In this document: in pieces, positions 10,573 through 21,066 of the stretch | How the letters are laid out: each line of letters opens with the position of its first letter | How positions within the stretch are numbered: position 1 is the first letter of the stretch | Assembly (NCBI RefSeq): GCF_036785885.1 | Contig: NC_092310.1 | Coordinates: 2,914,001 to 2,978,000, forward strand | DNA length: 64,000 nt | Direction: 5' to 3' | Source of the DNA: Coffea arabica | Taxonomy: Eukaryota; Streptophyta; Magnoliopsida; Gentianales; Rubiaceae | Program-made: the position numbers and the translations under genes | The notes under the pieces: model-generated | The model's input: only the letters and a program-made list of their open reading frames with translations | Told to the model about the DNA's origin: nothing | Databases searched by the model: none

Positions 10573-13326
10573 AATTTCATGAGGGACAAGTTGGACTTTG
10601 TCTTACAACAAGGCAAGACCAATTTGGAAGTGGACGACATGGAGGAGGAGGAAGTCAAAGAAGCTATCATGTCCTTACATTCACTACATCCGCTTCCAGG
10701 CAGGTTTGAAAATTCTTTTCTACCATTACCCACTTCTAATGAAAGGATTCTACCTTCTGTTCAACAGGCACCTAATGTGGAATTGAAGGAACTGCCCGAG
10801 CATTTGAAATATGCTTACTTGGGAGATAACAAGACTTTGCCTGTAATCATTGCCGATGATTTAATTGCGTTGCAAGAGGAAAGGCTCTTACGGGTCCTAC
10901 GGGAATTTAAACCAGCAATTGGATGGACGTTAGCAGACATCAAAGGCATCAATCCATCCATTTGCATGCATCACATCCTTTTGGAGTCGGACGTAAAACC
11001 CGTGAGAGAGCATCAACGCAAGCTCAATCCCGCAATGAAGGAGGTGGTGATGAAAGAGATTCTCAAACTCTTAGAATTAGGAATTATTTTTCCTATTTCT
11101 GATAGCCAGTGGGTAAGTCCAGTTCATGTTGTTCCCAAGAAAACTGGAATCACGTTGGTGAAAAATGAAAAGAATGAGTTAGTGCCAATGAGATTGCAAA
11201 ATGGGTGGAGAATGTGCATTGACTTTAGGAAGTTAAATGCCGCAACTCGGAAAGACCACTTTCCACTCCCATTTATTGATGAAATGCTTAAGAGGTTGGC
11301 AGGTAAGTGTTTCTTTTGCTTTTTAGATGGTTACTCTGGATATTATCAAATTATTGTTGCTCAAGAGAACCAACATAAAACTACTTTTACCTGCCCTTTT
11401 GGAACTTTTGCATATCGCTGTATGCCTTTTGGTTTGTGTAATGCTCCTGGAACATTTCAAAGATGCATGATGAGTATTTTCTCTGATATGATTGATAATT
11501 GTATTGAAATATTCATGGATGATTTTACAGTATATGGTGATTCTTTTGATCAGTGCCTAGACCATTTAACAAAGGCTTTGAAAAGATGCATTGAAATAAA
11601 CTTGGTTCTTAATTATGAAAAATGTCATTTCATGGTTAAGGAAGGCATAGTCTTGGGCCATGTTGTTTCATCAAGGGGTATTGAGGTAGATAAGACTAAA
11701 ATTGATTTGATCACTAGTCTACTTTACCCTACTAATGTCAAGGATATTCGTAGTTTTCTAGGCCATGCAGGTTTTTACAGGCGTTTCATAAAAGATTTTT
11801 TAAAAATTGCTCAACCATTGTCTCGCCTGCTTCAAAAGGAGGTGTCATTCAACTTTGGAGATGATTGCAAATTGTCCTTTGACACACTCAAGGGTATGTT
11901 GACCATGACACCAATCATCCAACCCTCAGACTGGAAGCTATCCTTTGAGCTCATGTGTGACGCCAGTCAGTATGCCGTAGGGGCTGTGCTTGGACAGCGG
12001 AGTGGGAAGTGTAATCACGTGATATACTATGCGTCAAAAACATTGACACCAGCTCAATGCAACTACACCACCACGGAGAAGGAGCTTCTAGCCATTGTTT
12101 TCGCTTTTGAGAAATTTAGATCATATCTATTGGGGTCAAAAGTAACGGTTTACTCTGATCATGTAGCTTTGAAGTATCTCTTGTCAAAAAAAGAGTCCAA
12201 GCCAAGACTCATTCATTGGGTGCTCTTGCTGCAAGAATTTGACTGGGAGATCAAGGATCAGAAAGGGGTGGATAATTCAGTAGCTGACCATTTGAGTAGA
12301 TTGATAAGAGAAGAGGAAGCAGTTCCCATATCTGAGGTATTTCTTGATGAACATCTTTTCTATCTCAAAGGTAAGAAACCTTGGTATGCGGATATTGTGA
12401 ACTTTTTGGTCAGTCATAAATTCCCTATTGGCATGAGTAAGAGTAAGAGAGATAAGATAGTCCATGATTCTCGATACTATATTTGGGACGAGCCATATCT
12501 GTGGAAAATAGGCTCTGATCAAATTATTCGTAGATGTGTACCTGAAAGTGAAACTCCTTCTATCCTTGCTCATTGTCATAATTATGCATGTGGTGGCCAT
12601 TTTGGACCTAAGAGAACTGCTAGAAAAATCCTTGATTGTGGCTTTTATTGGGAAACATTGTTTCGTGATGCTTATGCATTTTGTAAAAGCTGTGAAAAAT
12701 GTCAAAAATTTGGAAGTTTGTCTCATAGGGATGAAATGCCTCAAGTGCCTATGTTATTTTGTGAAGTGTTTGATGTTTGGGGTATGGACTTTATGGGACC
12801 TTTTCCTAGCTCTTTTGAATTTTTGTATATTCTGTTAGCAGTTGACTATGTATCGAAATGGGTAGAAGCAAAGGCTACCCGGACTAATGATTCTCAAGTT
12901 GTTGTAAGATTTCTCAAATCCCATATTTTTAGTAGGTTCGGGGTGCCGAGAGCCATCATCAGTGATCAAGGTACCCATTTCTGCAATCGCACCATTGCAG
13001 CTCTCATGGGAAAATATGGAGTGCACCATCGTATAAGTACAACATATCATCCTCAGACCAATGGGCAAGCTGAAGGCTCCAATCGAGAGATCAAGAGCGT
13101 ATTGGAGAAAAAGGTTAGCCCCAACCGTAAGGATTGGAGCTTGCGATTGGATGATGCTTTGTGGGCATATCGAACCGCGTATAAAACGCCCATTGGAATG
13201 TCCCCATATAGGTTGGTGTTTGGTAAGATGTGTCATTTACCTGTGGCTATTGAGCATCGTGCATTCTGGGCAGTCAAGCAATGCAATTTCCATGCGGATA
13301 GAGATGGCAAAGAGAGAAAGCTCTAA
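10573..13326 (+). CDS. Reverse transcriptase-RNase H-integrase of E2
   Basis: Continues the same frame after the TAG; the first Met is at 10579. Counting from that Met, the RT domain spans about 130-420 with [11 protein letters not shown] ahead of it, the catalytic FMDD at 312-315 and FLDGYSGY upstream. RNase H follows ([23 protein letters not shown]). Integrase has an HHCC zinc-binding region ([10 protein letters not shown] ... CKSCEKCQ) and a DDE core ([31 protein letters not shown]). All catalytic residues I looked for are present. The frame is cut by TAA at 13324-13326. The family is Athila; the order RT-RNaseH-IN is typical of Ty3/gypsy. Confidence 0.95.
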   Translation, partial: NFMRDKLDFVLQQGKTNLEVDDMEEEEVKEAIMSLHSLHPLPGRFENSFLPLPTSNERILPSVQQAPNVELKELPEHLKYAYLGDNKTLPVIIADDLIALQEERLLRVLREFKPAIGWTLADIKGINPSICMHHILLESDVKPVREHQRKLNPAMKEVVMKEILKLLELGIIFPISDSQWVSPVHVVPKKTGITLVKNEKNELVPMRLQNGWRMCIDFRKLNAATRKDHFPLPFIDEMLKRLAGKCFFCFLDGYSGYYQIIVAQENQHKTTFTCPFGTFAYRCMPFGLCNAPGTFQRCMMSIFSDMIDNCIEIFMDDFTVYGDSFDQCLDHLTKALKRCIEINLVLNYEKCHFMVKEGIVLGHVVSSRGIEVDKTKIDLITSLLYPTNVKDIRSFLGHAGFYRRFIKDFLKIAQPLSRLLQKEVSFNFGDDCKLSFDTLKGMLTMTPIIQPSDWKLSFELMCDASQYAVGAVLGQRSGKCNHVIYYASKTLTPAQCNYTTTEKELLAIVFAFEKFRSYLLGSKVTVYSDHVALKYLLSKKESKPRLIHWVLLLQEFDWEIKDQKGVDNSVADHLSRLIREEEAVPISEVFLDEHLFYLKGKKPWYADIVNFLVSHKFPIGMSKSKRDKIVHDSRYYIWDEPYLWKIGSDQIIRRCVPESETPSILAHCHNYACGGHFGPKRTARKILDCGFYWETLFRDAYAFCKSCEKCQKFGSLSHRDEMPQVPMLFCEVFDVWGMDFMGPFPSSFEFLYILLAVDYVSKWVEAKATRTNDSQVVVRFLKSHIFSRFGVPRAIISDQGTHFCNRTIAALMGKYGVHHRISTTYHPQTNGQAEGSNREIKSVLEKKVSPNRKDWSLRLDDALWAYRTAYKTPIGMSPYRLVFGKMCHLPVAIEHRAFWAVKQCNFHADRDGKERKL

Positions 13327-13674
13327 CTCCAGGAGTTGGAGGAAATTCGTCTTGAAGCATATGACAATGCACGTTTGTACAAAGAGCGTACCAAGCAGTT
13401 TCATGACCGCCTATTGCGTGCGAAACACTTTTTCCCAGGACAAAAGGTACTCTTGTTCAATTCACGGTTGAAATTCATGCCAGGTAAGTTAAAATCTCGT
13501 TGGATTGGACCATATGTGGTAGTCAATGTTTTTCCCAATGGTGTGGTTGAAATCCAGAGTTTAGAGACTAATAAGAGTTTTACAGTTAATGGTCATCGTT
13601 TAAAACCGTTTGTTGATGTTTCAGACATTGGCACTTTGGAAGAGGTACACTTGATAGATCCTATCTATGCCTAA
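13327..13674 (+). CDS. Integrase C-terminal part of E2
   Basis: Same frame after the TAA. It reads LQELEEIRLEAYDNARLYKERTK, then FFPGQKVLLFNSRLKFMPGK and LKSRWIGPYVVVNVFPNGVVEIQ, the usual integrase C-terminal (GPY-like) module. It ends at TAA 13672-13674. It lacks its own proper start and would be made only by read-through. Confidence 0.88.
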   Translation, partial: LQELEEIRLEAYDNARLYKERTKQFHDRLLRAKHFFPGQKVLLFNSRLKFMPGKLKSRWIGPYVVVNVFPNGVVEIQSLETNKSFTVNGHRLKPFVDVSDIGTLEEVHLIDPIYA

Positions 13675-15164
13675 TTGGTCACTGTGGAGTCGTCTAGCCA
13701 AAGACGTTAAAGAAATGCGCTTCTTGGGAGGCAACTCAAGGCCTCCATTTTTTGTTATAGTTCTCTTTCATTTTTCGTTGATTTTGGGTTGTTTTGTTTC
13801 ATTGCAAGTGTTTTTTTTTTTTTGGTGTTGGGCAAGAGACTTGGATTTACAAGGCATGCCCATGCCCTATAAGTGACTCCATGAAAAGCGTAGAAATGCT
13901 TGGGCAGAAGACTCTGCCTTATAAGGCGTGGTCACGCCTTACAGCAACTCTAGTCAACTCTGGGGACACGGGCTTGGATTGAAGACTTCCGCTTCCATCT
14001 GAAGCAACGCTACACCACACTACCGTCAGAGGCTCCACGCTGCCAGTCCCTGACACCTCCTCTACCATGGTGTTTTGCTGCAGTTTTTATTCATTCAGGG
14101 AAGTTTTTTGCTTCCTTCACTTGACTTCAACTTTTCATTCTTACATTGAGGACAATGTAGACTTTAGGTGTGGGGGGAGTAGTCTAGCTTTTCCTTCTTA
14201 CTGCTTTTCCTTCTGCCAAAAAAAAAAAAAAAAAAAAAACCTTTACCATGCCTTTTGGATTTTTGTGGTTAGCCTTGATAAGCAATGGCTTGATTTTCAA
14301 ATTTAACTATTGTTATGGTTTTAGATGATAATATGTTAAGTATGATATGGTAAAATTTTAGGATGACTCTCTGGTAAATATTTGAGATTTTGTGACTCTT
14401 GCAATTTCTTTTGGTCAACTTTTCTAGGCATTGTAAATATTTTTCTGACATTTTTGTGTGAACTGGTTCAACTATTAATCTTAGTTCTCCATGTTAAGGA
14501 AATGAAGCAGGCTTGCATGGTTTTAATTTTACTTGGGTGTTTATTTGTGAATAACATTCGGCTATACTCCGCTGGTTATCATTGACTAGTAACCGGGGGT
14601 CTTCACCTAAAGTGTCGATTTTCGCGTCAAAAAGCAGCGATAACTATGAGTATGTGGTCTTTAAGCGGTTTAAGTTGAGTAACCGGGCTCCTTCATTGAA
14701 GAGATGTCGGAGTTTGCGTCAAAAGACTTGAATGGCTCAAGACTAAGCACTTCCTTCAAGAAAAAAAAAGGGGGAAAAGAAACAGAAAAAAAAATGAAAA
14801 TGATGAAAAATGAAAAAAAAAGTATACGAGCATGAAAGTATGCGAATAATTGTATTGCCTGCGGATCCATGAGTCTTTATGTTGAGATTTTGCTTAATGG
14901 TTGGACCAGTTATTAAAGAATGTTGGTTGGATATTTTCTATTCTTAGATTGGTTAGTCTGGATTTGAAAGAGTCATTGGTTTTAAAAGCTAGTTGGAGAG
15001 TTATCTCGTAAAATTTGTCATCGGTACTTGACAGTTATCTAAATCATACATTGGCAATAGTTGCTTTGATTAATAGCCATTGTTTTGAACTCAACTGCTG
15101 CAAAAATGTTTGCTCGCTGGGTGGTGTATTTAAAGTTTGAAATGCTTGAGGACAAGCATTGTCT
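13675..15164 (+). other. 3' noncoding region of E2
   Basis: About 1.5 kb with no env-like ORF. Notable contents: inverted repeats at 13853-13866 and 13925-13938; an internal polypurine-like copy of the PPT context at about 14143-14176; a poly-A run at 14219-14239; two copies of an AGTAACCGG motif at 14588-14635 and 14678-14727; an A-rich stretch at 14759-14822; and the GAGGACAAGCATTG block leading into the PPT. Confidence 0.8.
14588..14727 (+). repeat. Paired AGTAACCGG motif in E2
   Basis: Two related copies of about 48-50 bp, 14588-14635 and 14678-14727, start 90 bp apart. Each has AGTAACCGGG, then TTCA, then a GTCG core, then GCGTCAAAA. The same pair occurs in the non-autonomous element E3 (minus strand, 48749-48899). 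Function unknown. Confidence 0.75.
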
Positions 15165-15179
15165 TGGTGTGGGGGAATT
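15165..15179 (+). other. Polypurine tract of E2
   Basis: GGTGTGGGGGAATT directly precedes the 3' LTR and is the expected plus-strand priming site. It is preceded by GAGGACAAGCATTG. Confidence 0.9.
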
Positions 15180-16550
15180 TGATAGGGATATAATTATGCA
15201 TTTTATTTGTGGTTATTTGGTCTTAATTTTGGCAGTTTAGTATGCAAAGTATTGGATTTCTGCTCATAATTAGTATTTGTGTTAATTACAGGCAATTAGT
15301 GTTGAAAGTGACAAAAGGGAGGCAAAATCCAGAAGACTCTTGCTTCTAAGGCGTGCCCACGCCAGACAACACAGAGCTGCGTGAAAAAGCCGGATCGCGG
15401 GCCCAAGCCCTGGAACAACCATTCTGATTGGAAGATACCTTTTTACCATACGTGGGATCAGGAAGTTTTTACAAAGAGGACTTTTGGCAACAATCCAATG
15501 AGGGAATTAAGGAAAGAATTCGTTTGAGAAACAACTTCTTATTTTGGCTAGCAAAAGGACGGCGGGCAGCACTACAAATTGGGGGGGATTGCAATAGACT
15601 AGGGGGGATCTTTTCATTCTTGTGTTTTTTTTCCTTTTACTTCTCCACGCAAGCTTTAGACAGGCCGCCGCACCCTTTTACTTCTTCAAAGACAAAATTA
15701 CTTGGAAGCTTGGAATCGAATAAAGATTATGCGGCAAGGCTAGTTCTTTTATCTAGTTGAGGAATAAATCAAGGATCGGGGCACCATAACTGTGAGATCG
15801 TTTTAATTGTTTATTTTTAATTTGTATGTTCATGGGTATTTGATTATTCTCTATTTTTCCCTGAGTTATTATTGTTTAGATTTATTGGATAATTAGGCCT
15901 GTTATTCGATTTTCTAAATAATTGGTAGCCAATTAGGATGTTGGCGCGTCGCTTTTAAGCATCTTGATTAGTGGCAAACGAGACAATTTCACCGCCTCGC
16001 AAGCGGTCTAATTTGAATCGTGGGAATAATTAATCTAGCCTAAATAAACCCGCATGTGTGTTTGTCATCTAGAATTGGGTCTTTCTAATTCATAATGCTG
16101 TGGCTACATTAAATCCTGTGAGCGTTTCTGGGGTTGTTTAGTCACAAGAGGGTAGTTTATGAGCGTCTCTTGACTACCATAAAATTAAGGAAAGATTGGT
16201 GGTTGGGCGCGTCGCTTGACCACTATAACCAGTTTATTCGTGAGTATATGAATTGTCCCTTGTATCTGTGATCAGTTGTGTGCTTCGATGCCAAGATTAA
16301 TTCCTTGGCTAGGTTGTTTTAATTAATAGTTATTTGTGTAATTTGGTTCCTGCTATCTTTCTCAACTTTAAATTTCAGTTTTTTATTCCTTTTAATTAGT
16401 GGGTACTACTGCTAAAAACCCTCCCCCCCATTTTCCTGTGTGATTTGCCTATCTGTTCCCTGAGGCGACGATCCTACTCACCATTATACTCATTCAGTTT
16501 TGGTAGTAGGTCTAATATAAATTTTATTTTTGGTGGTTTGACACCCACCA
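15180..16550 (+). repeat. 3' LTR of E2
   Basis: 1,371 bp, TGATAGGG to GACACCCACCA. Differences from the 5' LTR by eye are about ten substitutions plus a 4-bp expansion of a C-run near 16425. TCTAT follows as the target duplication. Confidence 0.95.
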
Positions 16551-17429
16551 TCTATGTATATATATATATATGTGCATGCATGTCTATACACACACTACTG
16601 TATATTCCTGTAAATTATGCAAATTGACACGCAACAACTAAAAATGTAAATAAAGTGATTTATATTAATTAATTAAGCTTGGTTTAATTTTTAATAGATA
16701 ATTGATATATTCTTTAACAATGTGGGTATAATACTGTATGATGTTGGAAGAAAAGTAATCTTAAACGTTGTATGATATGCTATGACATACAGCACTGGAA
16801 GAGCTAGAAAAACTTTTCAGTGGGAATGCAAATTAAAATAAATTCTTTTAGTTCTATAAATAAAAGCAAATAATATTTTGTAATAAGTTATTAGCCAATT
16901 TTTGTATGTTGTTTTCTAAATACATTTCCAGCCATTTTTTACTCTTGAACTGACTTTTTCATCTTATTTATTAATCCATCTTCAAGGTTTCCCACTTTAC
17001 AAAGCAGACTTAAGAAAAAAAGATCATTTTCAATTACGTTACCCAGAGAAACCGATGCCATAAGGCATGAAATGCAAGAAATTGCTTTCCCCGTCCACAT
17101 GGAAGACAGTAGCATCACTTCACAAAAGTCTTATCAGTGAAGAATACAAATAAGATGCATCAAATGATATTCAAACAGAAAGAAAAAAAAGTGACTACAA
17201 ATGTATTTAATAAATAATATAAGAGGATATTCGAGAACTAAACTGTTTAGGGCATTAGACTTGTAATAATCATTAAAACGATGATTCAAGTCTACTATTT
17301 GTTTGTTTGATAAGAACTGTTATCAAGTTACTTAAAAATACATATGCAAATTTTATTTATGTAAAATTATTAGGTGTAAACACAAAATTTTTGTAAATCT
17401 GAACACCTAAATTAAAAGTTTTTCCTTTA
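16551..17429. other. Intergenic; TA microsatellite then AT-rich DNA
   Basis: TCTAT target duplication, then an alternating TA run (about 16556-16571) continuing into TGTGCATGCATG. With the GT run left of E2 this reconstructs a compound microsatellite as the insertion site. No gene is recognised in the rest. Confidence 0.6.
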
Positions 17430-17724
17430 GACCCTGTTTGAAAACTCAATTTGATACTTAAATTTAATAGATTCAGATTTTAACATATTAGACCGTTTGA
17501 TAATAAAAAATTGGACATCTAAATTAATTATGTGGTACTAAATTTTCTAGGCAAAACTTGTTCCCAAAATTAAGTGATAAGTTATTCACTTATCATTGAA
17601 TTTGATATGTACTTAAATGTATTAGATTTAATATTTAACAATTTAATAATTTAATGGATTCAAGTTTCAGACTTCAGATTTCAGATTTTAATTTTCAGAT
17701 TTCAGTTTTATCCAACGCACCCTT
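17430..17724. mobile_element. Probable small non-autonomous DNA element (MITE-like)
   Basis: Begins GACCCTGTTTGAAAAC and ends TTTATCCAACGCACCCTT, an imperfect inverted pair, with AT-rich filler containing repeated cagatttcag. The ends resemble common hAT-type MITEs of plants. I could not find a clean target duplication. Confidence 0.4.
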
Positions 17725-18476
17725 CGCTTGTGGAGGCACATTTATAAATTAATAGAATACATTTAATATTTTTCTAAAAAGTCTATGTCTAATGTTGAAA
17801 ATTTCATTTGTCGAGTGGGGCACAGGACAATGGAGCTATCACCGGAGAATATATCAAACAGCTCCGCCCCGCCCTGTCTCCCATATGATATGTCGGAGTA
17901 ATAATATTGTCTGATGATGGAAGAAAAAAGATGAAGAACGCCCTAAGCCTTTTCACACACAAAGAAATAGTAAGCAAGCAAGCCCTGAAACAACGAAAAT
18001 AGCTTCCCGTTGCACACAGTAGAAAGAGAATCAGATGAGGATGAATTTTCCAGCAACAACTATTTGTGCTGGGAGTTTCTTCAAAGATTAACGAACTTGA
18101 CATGCAAGATTATTGGAATAGTAAATCGAAACAGCTTATTATTGATAATCAGCAGTAAATGACAAGGTAAAGGGAACAGCAGACTTGCAGAGACGGATGA
18201 ATTTGGAACGGCTGAAGCCTCAGGCAGGCCGGTTGGCCGGCTAGAACTAACCGTCTGGCCGCTCTTTTCTTAACTCGAATAGCGAAGAATTTTTCGGGCT
18301 GATATGAAATATTTATTTTCTAAAATAAATAATTTAGTTTTATTCAAAATTTTTAATACTAAAATGAATAAAAAATTGTTAAACTTTTGAATTAGGATCG
18401 AATCGATTGAATTGATCGAATCGTGAACCAAAAGATTTTCGATTCACTCTCTGCCCTGGATTTAAAAACATTGATG
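17725..18476. other. Intergenic, no gene recognised
   Basis: The stretch contains a 99-codon minus-strand ORF (17804-18103) without any recognisable domain. The 18360-18474 part ends in CCTGGATTTAAAAACATTGATGG, which resembles a hAT terminal repeat (compare 42484-42504) and abuts the broken 5' edge of the neprosin pseudogene. The matching left end was not found. Confidence 0.4.
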
Positions 18477-19233
18477 GGCTATCATTCCAACGGGTGTTAC
18501 AACTTGGACTGCCCTAGCTTTGTTCACACGAATCCAGACTTAGTATTGGGAGGCGGCATTTATCGGATTTCTACCTGTCGTGGACCCCAATACGAACTCG
18601 GCTTCCGTTTTTGGAAGGTAGCAAGAATAGAAATGGTTGAGAAATCAGCATAGATTAGCTGTTAAATGGTTTGCCATCTGATAATTAACATACTTTTTCC
18701 TAATCATCCTGATTCTTGCTTCTTCCTTTGCTCCTAATTGTTTTTTCCGCGTACTTGTACTTTTTCCTAATCATCCTGATTCTTGCTTCTTCCTTTGCTC
18801 CTAATTGTTTTTTCCTCGTACTTGAAAATTTGATCTAGTGGGTAAACTAAATTTCTTTAGGACCCAAAACAAGATGTTTGGTGGCTAGCATGGAAAACGG
18901 CCGATAAAATAATTGGTTACTGGCCTGCCTCCCTTATTCTCAGACCTGGCTGAAAGTGCTTCAGTGATCGGATGGGGTGGACAGGTGCTAAACCCTGCAA
19001 TCAATAGATGGGCAGCACACTACAACTCAAATGGGTAGTGGCCATTTTGCTCAAGAAAATTTTGAGGATCAAGTTTTATCAGAGCCCTTCAAGTAATCGC
19101 TGAATCAAACAATTTGAAGCCTGCTGGAAACTTTAAAGTTCGCGTCGACAATCCAAATTGCTACAATGCAGTGCTTGGAAAGCAATTTAATTGGGGAGAT
19201 ACCATTTTCTTTGGAGGACCAAGGAAAAAATAA
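18477..19233 (+). pseudogene. Neprosin-domain (DUF239) pseudogene fragment
   Basis: Only the C-terminal half of a neprosin-type protein remains; neprosins are secreted prolyl endopeptidases. Exon 1 (to 18617) gives GCYNLDCPSFVHTN, LGGGIYRISTCRGPQYEL and FRFWK. A GT-AG intron (18618-18860) joins in phase to DPKQDVWWLAWKTADKIIGYWPASL. Exon 2 later reads GSGHFAQENFEDQ in a second frame, then RALQVIAESNNLKPAGNF, VDNPNCYNAVLGKQFNWGDTIFFGGP in the first frame, ending TAA 19231-19233. So a frame shift and a shift back flank the GSGHF motif, an extra stop lies near 18950, and the N-terminal half is missing, perhaps cut by a DNA element ending at about 18474. Confidence 0.85.
18691..18824 (+). repeat. 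67-bp tandem duplication in pseudogene intron
   Basis: Two copies of a 67-base unit, 18691-18757 and 18758-18824, differing at one or two positions, inside the neprosin pseudogene intron. Confidence 0.9.
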
Positions 19234-19715
19234 TAATTGTCCATGATGTTTTGGCATTGATGAATGATGTAATCTGGAAAATGAGTGAATGATTATGCAA
19301 AAGACACTACTTCTTCTTCTTCTTTTTTTTTACACGAATTAAATTTCCGGATTTATATATATAAAAAAAAAGTTAAGAGAAGCGCTCAAGTGCATGTCTA
19401 CATATTCATGTTTGGATAAAAGAAGGTAATTGATGTTTTAATTAGAAGAAAATAGAAAACATGGTTTCCTTTGTTCTTTTAACCGGAGCACAATGAAACC
19501 GAATAGGAAGTATTTGAATTGCAATTGATTGAAGCCAAATAAATGAGGGCAGTGTAATTTTTTTATATTGAAGGGTATTTATGTGTAATGGTTAGAAACC
19601 TCAAGGGAGGTTTATGAAATTATCCACATATACCAATCTTAGTATTTTGATTGCTCTTAGTATTGATTTTGACCCAAGATTCAATATCGACCCACAATTC
19701 ATTAGATACTTTTTA
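19234..19715. other. Intergenic, no gene recognised
   Basis: A short CTT run (about 19310-19324) and AT-rich DNA between the neprosin pseudogene and the nested Mutator-like elements. Nothing coding is seen. Confidence 0.5.
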
Positions 19716-19827
19716 GGGTAAATTACAATTTACTCCCTTGTGATTTAGTGTTTTTTTACATAATCTCCTATGGTTTCAAAAGCTATATATATAGCCCTCT
19801 CATGGTCATTTTTAATAGAACTTTTAA

Positions 19828-21066
19828 GGGTAAATTACATTTTATCCCCCTATGATTTTCGCAAAAATCACATAACCCCCATGATTCTAAAAGCTATATA
19901 TAAACCCCCGTGATTTAGGTTGAAGTATCAAACAAACGGAAAGCACCCATCGTGACGATTCATGGCTTAAATGCACTTGTACTACTGGTAGCAGTAAGAA
20001 ACATTCATATATTACCCCTGACCACTTTAATGCACCCAATAAAGCCAAGATTTGTGCTCCCTATCTCTTTCAATGACAGCAGTGGATATGGCTCTGTAGG
20101 TGGTAATGGTGGTGGGTGGGGTGGAGGTGGTGGCCGTGGGTCTGGATCGGATGGAGGTGGTGGTCCAGGTGGTAAATATGGTCCAGGTGGCGGTGGTAAT
20201 GGTGGTGGATGGAATGGTGGTAGCTATGGTCCTGGTGCAAGCAGCAGGCAAGGGAGTCCAAGCAGCAGCTATGGCTATGGCAGGGGCTGGTGCGGGGGTC
20301 CTGGCTCAGGATATGGCAGCAGTAGCACTGGTCATGGCAGCGGAGGTAACAACGGAGAAGTGCAGTATGGAATCAATGGTGGGCGCCTAGACAAGGACAA
20401 GCAGTTGCTCCCATGCAGCATGAAACCATGACATGGCCAAGGTGTTTCCAGAGTTAGAATTGCTCCATTAGAGAAGAAATAAAGAGCAATTTTTTTTACC
20501 CTAATCTTAACGCATAAGTTCAATTCTATCGATAAAATACTCTATGCTTAAACATGATAATACAGGTTGTCCCAAAGCAGCAAAATTTTAAATTAATCAA
20601 TGCTTAAACATTATAATCACTGATTTATTAAATTTCCAACGCGCGACAGTTTCTATTCAAAATGCTCAAGTGCATCTCATATGCTAAAATGATGTCGAAA
20701 AACTTACTAGAAACAACAATAGCTTTCGTGATACTTTTTCACAGCTATTTTTTGATCTTCAATGGTAGATCTAGGGTTTTAATTTTGTGGTTTAAAATTT
20801 TCTCTCCTTCATTCATCGGTGGTCTTTTTCTCTCTCTTTCTTACGACAAAGACTAGAGCAAAGGAAAATATGACTTCATCTACTTCCTTTTTTGTGTTTA
20901 TATTAGGGTAATTTGGACATTTCGCCCACGAATCGTCACAATGGGTACTTTCTGTCTGTTTGACACTTCAATCCAAACCACAAGGGGTTTATGTATAGCT
21001 TTTAGAATCATGGGGGGGTTATGTGATTTTTGCAAAAAATCACAGGGGGTAAAATGTAATTTGCCC
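19828..21066. mobile_element. Inner Mutator-like element with captured sequence (Pack-MULE-like)
   Basis: 1,239 bp, with inverted ends GGGTAAATTACATTTTATCC and (reverse complement of the right end) GGGCAAATTACATTTTACCC, extending about 130 bp to the CGTGACGATTC/GAATCGTCAC block. Flanks are AACTTTTAA (19819-19827) and AATGTTTAA (21067-21075), a 9-bp duplication with two mismatches, which is the Mutator size. There is no transposase. Between the arms lie a glycine-rich coding fragment (20072-20431) and about 450 bp of other sequence, so it looks like a gene-capturing Pack-MULE. Confidence 0.75.
20072..20431 (+). pseudogene. Glycine-rich protein fragment inside Mutator-like element
   Basis: An open frame of about 120 codons of GGGW, GGGG, GYGS, GGSYGP and GYGRGW repeats, ending RLDKDKQLLPCSMKP at TGA 20429-20431. 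The composition matches plant glycine-rich (cell-wall or RNA-associated) proteins, but no signal peptide or RNA-binding motif remains. The longer ORF starting at 19952 is partly made of terminal inverted repeat, so that start is not natural. I infer a captured exon. Low-complexity GGT repeats could also arise by simple-repeat expansion, so function is not claimed. Confidence 0.6.

Larger units (their letters stand above)
6822..16550 (+). mobile_element. Complete Athila-type Ty3/gypsy retrotransposon (element E2)
   Basis: A 9,729-bp element with LTRs 6822-8188 and 15180-16550, tRNA-Asp PBS, gag-pro-RT-RNaseH-IN in one frame, a 1.5 kb 3' noncoding region and a polypurine tract. The five bases TCTAT occur immediately before (6817-6821) and after (16551-16555), a perfect target duplication. 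By eye the two LTRs differ by about ten substitutions and a short indel, so insertion is recent on an LTR-divergence clock. Three in-frame stops (9901-9903, 10570-10572, 13324-13326) interrupt the frame, so this copy is probably not autonomous now. No env-like ORF is present. Confidence 0.95.

Noticed and set aside
13667..14585. Possible env-like ORFs after pol in E2
   Set aside because: The frames are short and low-complexity; no signal peptide plus transmembrane layout typical of env-like genes.
17804..18103. 99-codon minus-strand ORF
   Set aside because: No domain, Cys/Phe-rich composition of chance translation, and no coding context.
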